64,000 bases of DNA from the NCBI RefSeq assembly GCF_001469165.1, contig NZ_JABX01000004.1, positions 124,001 through 188,000 of the forward strand. The letters run 5' to 3'. Numbering within the stretch: the first letter of the stretch is position 1; each line of letters begins with the position of its first letter. Source of the stretch: Thiohalocapsa sp. ML1. Lineage in GTDB: Bacteria > Pseudomonadota > Gammaproteobacteria > Chromatiales > Chromatiaceae. Below are positions 59,904-64,000 of this stretch, piece by piece. The translations under genes and the position numbers were made by a program. Below the pieces are notes generated by a model that was not told the DNA's origin, did not search any database, and was given only the letters and a program-made list of their open reading frames with translations.

Positions 59904-61346
59904 TTACAACCTGAAATTGAAGTCCATCGTGAAACGATTCTCCGAGAAGGACAAGCCGGGGGCATCCCCATCGCGATTCAGGCGCCCGATCCGCGCGCCA
60001 ACGCGGGTTCGGCGCCCCAACTGGTAAGAAAGCCCGAGGTCAAGCGCGTCCTGCGTGTAATCGAAGCGCGAGTCCGCATCCTCCCGATGGTGCCAAAGAT
60101 TGACGACGGCATTTCCGGACAGCCTGCCCGACAGGCGCCGTGAATAGGTGAACTGCAGTTGATTGTCCAGTGTGTCACGGTCGGATTCGCTGTAATCCCG
60201 ATCTGTGAGGAACCAGCGCAGCGACGCACTGTTGCGGCCTTTCTGGTACTGCGAGAGGAACTCAAAACGATGGTTCAGGAAGGTCTCCTCGACCAACGCC
60301 GGCGTTGTTACCGTTACGAAAGCTACATCGCCGTCGAGAAATGGGCTTGCTATCTCATTACCGAAGAGGTCTTCCACCGGCACGACCTGTTCCCGCTGCA
60401 GCACCGTCGCCACGTTCTCGATCGAAACCTCATAGGACGAGCGAAACGCCCAGCGTTTGTGCTGATAGCGGCCGTTGAAGCGGTAGACATCGCCGAAAAA
60501 GCGCTCGCCAACGCCAAGCTCGAACTGCGCACGCGGAACGGGTGTCCAGAGAAATCGCGTTTCCCAGCGACCGCCGCTGGTACCCCCGTCCGCTGCTCGA
60601 AAGGTGCCCCGGCCGTCATCGTAGCCGAGGATCAAGTCCAGGCGATATTTCGGACTGAGGATATAACCTATCCGCGTGTCGAAAGACCCGAAGCCCTCGC
60701 CATCATCCGTGTCGAACACCCGTCGCCGCCAGTTAACCGACCAAGGGACCGTGGTGAACATCGGGCCGCTCACGACCTGCACACTGCTGTCCTGTGTTCC
60801 GGTTCGCAGCCCGTCGTTAGTGTCTCCGGTGGAGGCGGTCCAAGTGGAGCCGACGCCGGGGGAGATGCGGACGGTAGCGAAGCGCCCATCCAATACCGGC
60901 AGCTCAACCCGGGGGGTTATCGCCACCGACGCCTGTTGGGCAAAAGCATCGTTTCCACCGATTGCGTCGAAACGGCTGTTGACGCGTGGATCAATCAGCG
61001 CCTGATTCGCCGTGGCGCGCATGTCGAGAAAGAAGTAACGCTCGATAACCTCCATGTTGAGAGATGCCTGCAGCGTATGTTGCACATCATTGAGCTCGGA
61101 GTGCCCGGGATAGAACAACACGCTTGGTCCGTAATCGAACCGCGTGCGCACGCGGTTGCCGCTGCGCGAGGAACTGATGAACGGCCGCATCCGGATGACG
61201 CCGCCAGCCTCGGTATCCTCGCTCGACAAAAACAGATTGTCGGTGAAGATCACACTGCCGCTCAAGCCGCCCGCTCCTCGCCAATCGCCGACAGCAGGGC
61301 TGGCCATGAGCGTCACGGCCAGTAAGGCAAGTAATCTCGCAGACAT
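59904..61346 (-). CDS. Outer-membrane beta-barrel protein, exosortase A-associated
   Basis: 480 residues from ATG 61346 (MSARLLALLAVTLMASPAVG, Sec signal, cleavage after about residue 20). The mature part has repeated aromatic-ended amphipathic strands and finishes ...FTMDFNFRL, a beta-barrel C-terminus. Matches the layout of the TIGR03016-type proteins found beside exosortase A polysaccharide genes, probably the outer-membrane export pore or a surface-polymer organiser. The 104 nt before the epimerase start contain no gene. Confidence 0.9.
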   Translation of the reverse strand: MSARLLALLAVTLMASPAVGDWRGAGGLSGSVIFTDNLFLSSEDTEAGGVIRMRPFISSSRSGNRVRTRFDYGPSVLFYPGHSELNDVQHTLQASLNMEVIERYFFLDMRATANQALIDPRVNSRFDAIGGNDAFAQQASVAITPRVELPVLDGRFATVRISPGVGSTWTASTGDTNDGLRTGTQDSSVQVVSGPMFTTVPWSVNWRRRVFDTDDGEGFGSFDTRIGYILSPKYRLDLILGYDDGRGTFRAADGGTSGGRWETRFLWTPVPRAQFELGVGERFFGDVYRFNGRYQHKRWAFRSSYEVSIENVATVLQREQVVPVEDLFGNEIASPFLDGDVAFVTVTTPALVEETFLNHRFEFLSQYQKGRNSASLRWFLTDRDYSESDRDTLDNQLQFTYSRRLSGRLSGNAVVNLWHHREDADSRFDYTQDALDLGLSYQLGRRTRVGARIGRLNRDGDAPGLSFSENRFTMDFNFRL

Positions 61347-61376
61347 GGCCGGGCGGCTCGGGCAACGCAAACCAGA

Positions 61377-62336
61377 TCAACCCTTCTTGTTCTGGTCTTC
61401 TTTGTCGGCGCCGTAATCGCCACCGTATCCGTAACCGTAACCATAGCCGTAACCGTAGCCATAGCCATAGCCGTACTGGTAGCCGTACTTTCCCGAGAAC
61501 AACGTGCTCTTGCACTTGTTGAGCAGCATGTAGACATTATCCGTGCGCCCGATCTGCGCGACGGTCTCTTTGACCAGCCCCTGCGGAGTGGCCTCATGCT
61601 CGACAACGATCACGATCTGCCCCATCAGGGATGCGAGCACAGGCGCCTCGCTCGTGGCAAGCACGGGCGGCGAATCGAACAACACGATGCGGTCCGGATA
61701 GCGGGTTGCGACATCATGGAGCAGGCGACGCATGTTCTGGCTCGCCAACAGTTCCGTAGACTGGCGGTGCCGCTGCCCAGCAGGCAGTATCGACAGTTTC
61801 GGAATGTCCGTGGGTCGAACGAGCTGCGTGAGGTCGGTACCCTCATCAAGATGCTCAATCAAGCCCGGCGCGTCCCCAAGCCCCACCCGGCGCGACAATC
61901 CCGGCTTCGCGACATCGCCGTCGATCAGCAAGACCCAACAGTCCAGCTCAAGTGTCATCGAGGCCGCCAGGTTCAAAGAAACGAAGGTCTTGCCTTCACT
62001 TTGAACGGAACTGGAGACCATGATGAGATTGAAGGGGGAATCTCCGTCATGTCGCCGCTCGAATGCATTCATGAGCAACGGCCGCTTGATCATGCGAAAT
62101 TCTTCGGAGATACGCTTATGCTCGCCACGCTCTCGCTTGGTCCGCTCCTCCTTCGGCAGCACCATGACCTCGCCAGTCTCAAGAATCGGTACTTCGTAGA
62201 GCGGATCGAAGGCAGCCGACGGCTCGGCATCGACAGAAGCAGTCTGCCATTCGTCACCCAGCGGCCTAGACGCCTGCTGACGCATCCAGCGAGAGGGATC
62301 GTCATTCGGTGGCTGCGTGCTGGTGGTAGTTGACAT
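61377..62336 (-). CDS. BY-type tyrosine kinase of the XrtA locus, with Gly-Tyr tail
   Basis: 319 residues of the CpsD/CapB type (TIGR03018-like). Walker A is VSSSVQSEGKTFVSL with Lys116; the usual P-G-E-G-K is Q-S-E-G-K here, an unusual change. Walker A' LLIDGD (about 137-142) and Walker B VLFDSPPVLATS follow. The C-terminus is a run of Gly-Tyr dipeptides from about 283 with twelve Tyr, the presumed autophosphorylation cluster. With the chain-length determinant (next gene upstream) it should control polysaccharide length. The gene is followed at 30 nt by the beta-barrel gene. Confidence 0.93.
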   Translation of the reverse strand: MSTTTSTQPPNDDPSRWMRQQASRPLGDEWQTASVDAEPSAAFDPLYEVPILETGEVMVLPKEERTKRERGEHKRISEEFRMIKRPLLMNAFERRHDGDSPFNLIMVSSSVQSEGKTFVSLNLAASMTLELDCWVLLIDGDVAKPGLSRRVGLGDAPGLIEHLDEGTDLTQLVRPTDIPKLSILPAGQRHRQSTELLASQNMRRLLHDVATRYPDRIVLFDSPPVLATSEAPVLASLMGQIVIVVEHEATPQGLVKETVAQIGRTDNVYMLLNKCKSTLFSGKYGYQYGYGYGYGYGYGYGYGYGGDYGADKEDQNKKG

Positions 62337-62685
62337 TGGTTCTCACCTAAACCGGCAGAGCCGGAACTAAGAAGCGCTTTGGGTTGCCGTCGCCGAGTCC
62401 CCAGTCCCTCGGTGTCCGAGCCGACATAAACAGGGGCTCTCCGTCGGTTGGCTCGACACTTGTTGCATTACAAGGATCAGGCCCTCCGGCAGGCTTCACC
62501 AAGAACACGCAGCCACAGCGCGGCAAAGTGTCGAGAGCGGGAAGCGGGCACCACACGCTCTGCGTATCGGGGCGAAGCCGCGCCGAAGTGGCCGATACGG
62601 GTCGTTCATGCCAGACAGGGATCTCGCAACAATTGCGACAACCTAGTGCTGGCTGCCGAGGCCCGACGGCAGCCCTGGACCGCGG
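62337..62685. other. Unusually long gap inside the polysaccharide operon
   Basis: 349 nt separate the chain-length and kinase genes, which in most such loci are adjacent. A 69-codon frame (minus strand, 62347-62556) has no family resemblance and poor start context. There is room for an internal promoter or a small RNA, but I see no clear signal. Confidence 0.45.
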
Positions 62686-64000
62686 TCAAAACGGCAACCG
62701 CGCTGCCAGATCAATGTCGAGGAAAAAGGCCGTTAGTACCGCCGCGTAGCTCGCGATGAGTAAAAGCAGAGCGATCGTGAAGCCAACAGTAGCAAGCCGG
62801 GACCGAAGACGTTGTCGCGGAACCGTAATCAAGTTGACGCTGCCGATCACCGGAACACCCGTCACCTCGGCCAACTGCCGCCTGTCGAAGAACACGGGGC
62901 GCAATTGAGCGAGCAGAAAAGCGATGCCGAGTCCGGCGACGAGCGAGCCACCAAACACCTGGGTTGACATGCCGATACGATCCGGACCCGTGGGTTTCTT
63001 CGGCACCCGGGGTGGATCTAGGGTGCGGAACTTCACGGTGTCGACGCTTGTATCCACTTCGCGTGTCATGCGCGCTTGCTCTAACCGCTTGAGCAGTGCC
63101 TGATGGTTGTCTTGCAGGATGCCGTAGTCGCGATTGAGCTGCTTCTCCTCGGCCTCGATCTGAAGCACTTCGTCGACGGCCGTCTGGAATTGCTCAATCT
63201 TGTTGCGCAATGTCGCTACGCGCGTCTCCTCTGTTGCGACCTCGGTATTCGCGCCGGCCAAGCGCAGTTGCATTTCCTGGTACACAGGGCTCTGCGATAA
63301 GGATTGCACAACGGCAACCTCGTCGTTGCGCCGTTCCTCGACGTAGTTGTCTCGCTCTTCATCCCGACGCTGGACCAGCCTTGCAAGCGCACGCTTCATC
63401 GCGATGACCTCCGGATGACGCTCCGTGTAGCGGATCAGGAGATCCTCTATCTGGCCCTCCATTTCAGCGACCTTTTGATCCAGCGGATTCGTGACTGCCT
63501 TGGATTCCTCCTGCAGCCAGGTCTCGAAATACGGCAGGCTTGCCGCGTCGCTCTGCATGTATTCCAGTTGCTGCGCCATTTCCTCCCGACGACTCTCGGC
63601 GAGTGCGAGGTTGTCCTGCGCCTCGATTAACCCGCGCTTCGCCTGCTTCAGCCGGTCGTAATAGGTCCCCTTCTCGGAGAGCAGGTCCAGATTGCGCATC
63701 TTGAAGTCTTTGACCTTGCGCTCAGCATCGATGAGTCGGCGCTCATAGTCTTTGAGCTCACGCTGCAGGAAGCGCTCGGCGGAGTCCTGATCCTGACGCG
63801 ACGAGCCGAGATTCGATTCGACGAAGATCGTCAGCATGGACTGCACGACCCGCTTCGCCAATTCCGGAGACTGGTCGGCGAAGCTGATGGTGTAAACGTT
63901 GTTGCCGCTGGTGCCGAGCTTGACCCGTTTCTTCAGGTCCGCAACGAGTGCATCCATTTCCTCCGGCGTATTCGCACGCAGATCCATATCCGTCATGCGG
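62686..64000 (-). CDS. Polysaccharide chain-length determinant, XrtA locus (5' end beyond window)
   Basis: 438 residues are visible; the frame continues past the right edge, so the N-terminal transmembrane helix and Wzz domain start are missing. Visible: part of the first Wzz domain (VYTISFADQSPELAKRVVQS), a long coiled-coil region (about residues 70-330 of the visible part, e.g. QQLEYMQSDA, RYTERHPEVIAMKRALARLV), the GNVR-like end with FRTLDPPRVPKKPTGP, and two helices at the C-terminus, of which the last ends LDIDLAARLPF. Matches the TIGR03007 type. It sets chain length together with the BY kinase. Confidence 0.92.
   Translation of the reverse strand, partial: RMTDMDLRANTPEEMDALVADLKKRVKLGTSGNNVYTISFADQSPELAKRVVQSMLTIFVESNLGSSRQDQDSAERFLQRELKDYERRLIDAERKVKDFKMRNLDLLSEKGTYYDRLKQAKRGLIEAQDNLALAESRREEMAQQLEYMQSDAASLPYFETWLQEESKAVTNPLDQKVAEMEGQIEDLLIRYTERHPEVIAMKRALARLVQRRDEERDNYVEERRNDEVAVVQSLSQSPVYQEMQLRLAGANTEVATEETRVATLRNKIEQFQTAVDEVLQIEAEEKQLNRDYGILQDNHQALLKRLEQARMTREVDTSVDTVKFRTLDPPRVPKKPTGPDRIGMSTQVFGGSLVAGLGIAFLLAQLRPVFFDRRQLAEVTGVPVIGSVNLITVPRQRLRSRLATVGFTIALLLLIASYAAVLTAFFLDIDLAARLPF

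Overview
The window is high-GC DNA from a bacterium. The gene content (lipA, ilvD pieces, msrB, psd, cbpA/cbpM, an exosortase-A polysaccharide locus, a hemerythrin multi-PAS kinase) and the many intergenic palindromic repeats suggest a gammaproteobacterium, probably of the purple-sulfur type (Chromatiales/Chromatiaceae). That placement is inferred from gene style, not from a marker gene.

Region 1 (about 1-16.6 kb) is a rearranged, repeat-laden zone. A segment carrying a small membrane protein gene and lipA occurs twice: intact at 10.8-12.35 kb, and at the left edge as a copy with an internal deletion of about 782 nt. ilvD is present only as three separated fragments. Pieces of an IS91-type transposase and of a type I restriction HsdR subunit are also present. 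Intact genes here are an exported alpha/beta hydrolase, a two-gene signalling operon (hemerythrin-GAF-5xPAS hybrid kinase, then a REC-PAS-GGDEF protein with a shortened EAL domain), lipA with its membrane-protein partner, and a MntA/HepT-like toxin-antitoxin pair lying between two ilvD remnants. Several repeat families mark the zone: a 45-bp palindromic array, a ~200-bp element in three copies, GGGACAGACCACG elements and simple-sequence tracts.

Region 2 (16.6-30 kb) is mostly housekeeping and conserved hypothetical genes: msrB, a class V aminotransferase, a SCO-like protein without copper ligands, psd, a membrane protein with a long Ala/Glu/Pro/Thr repeat, an AI-2E family transporter, cbpA-cbpM, a secreted beta-helix protein, a Ycf46-like AAA ATPase, a Cys-rich secreted protein, a Kunitz/BPTI-type lipoprotein and a cupin-like protein. 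Hairpin-forming GGCCGAGGG repeats separate many of these genes.

Region 3 (30-42 kb) holds glycan and possibly solute genes. First comes a GtrB-like transferase, a methyltransferase, GtrA and a GT-C transferase, with a second methyltransferase. Then a GH13 sucrose-phosphorylase-type enzyme with a GT4 transferase faces a divergent GT4-HAD pair. A broken second copy of the GH13 3' part lies nearby.

Region 4 (41.9-64 kb, all minus strand, many overlapping or near-touching genes) is an exosortase A (XrtA) exopolysaccharide locus. In transcription order it encodes a chain-length determinant (cut by the window edge), a tyrosine kinase with a Gly-Tyr tail, an outer-membrane beta-barrel, UDP-GlcNAc 2-epimerase, a polysaccharide deacetylase, a FemAB-like protein, a glycosyltransferase, XrtA fused to EpsI, an amidotransferase, a second glycosyltransferase, a CapK-like adenylating enzyme, an O-ligase/polymerase, a GT39-like transferase, a very large membrane-anchored protein of possible heparinase-like fold, and a GT2-GtrA fusion. 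Together these would make, modify, polymerise and export a polysaccharide and support sorting of PEP-CTERM proteins. No PEP-CTERM substrate, tRNA, rRNA or CRISPR array was seen.
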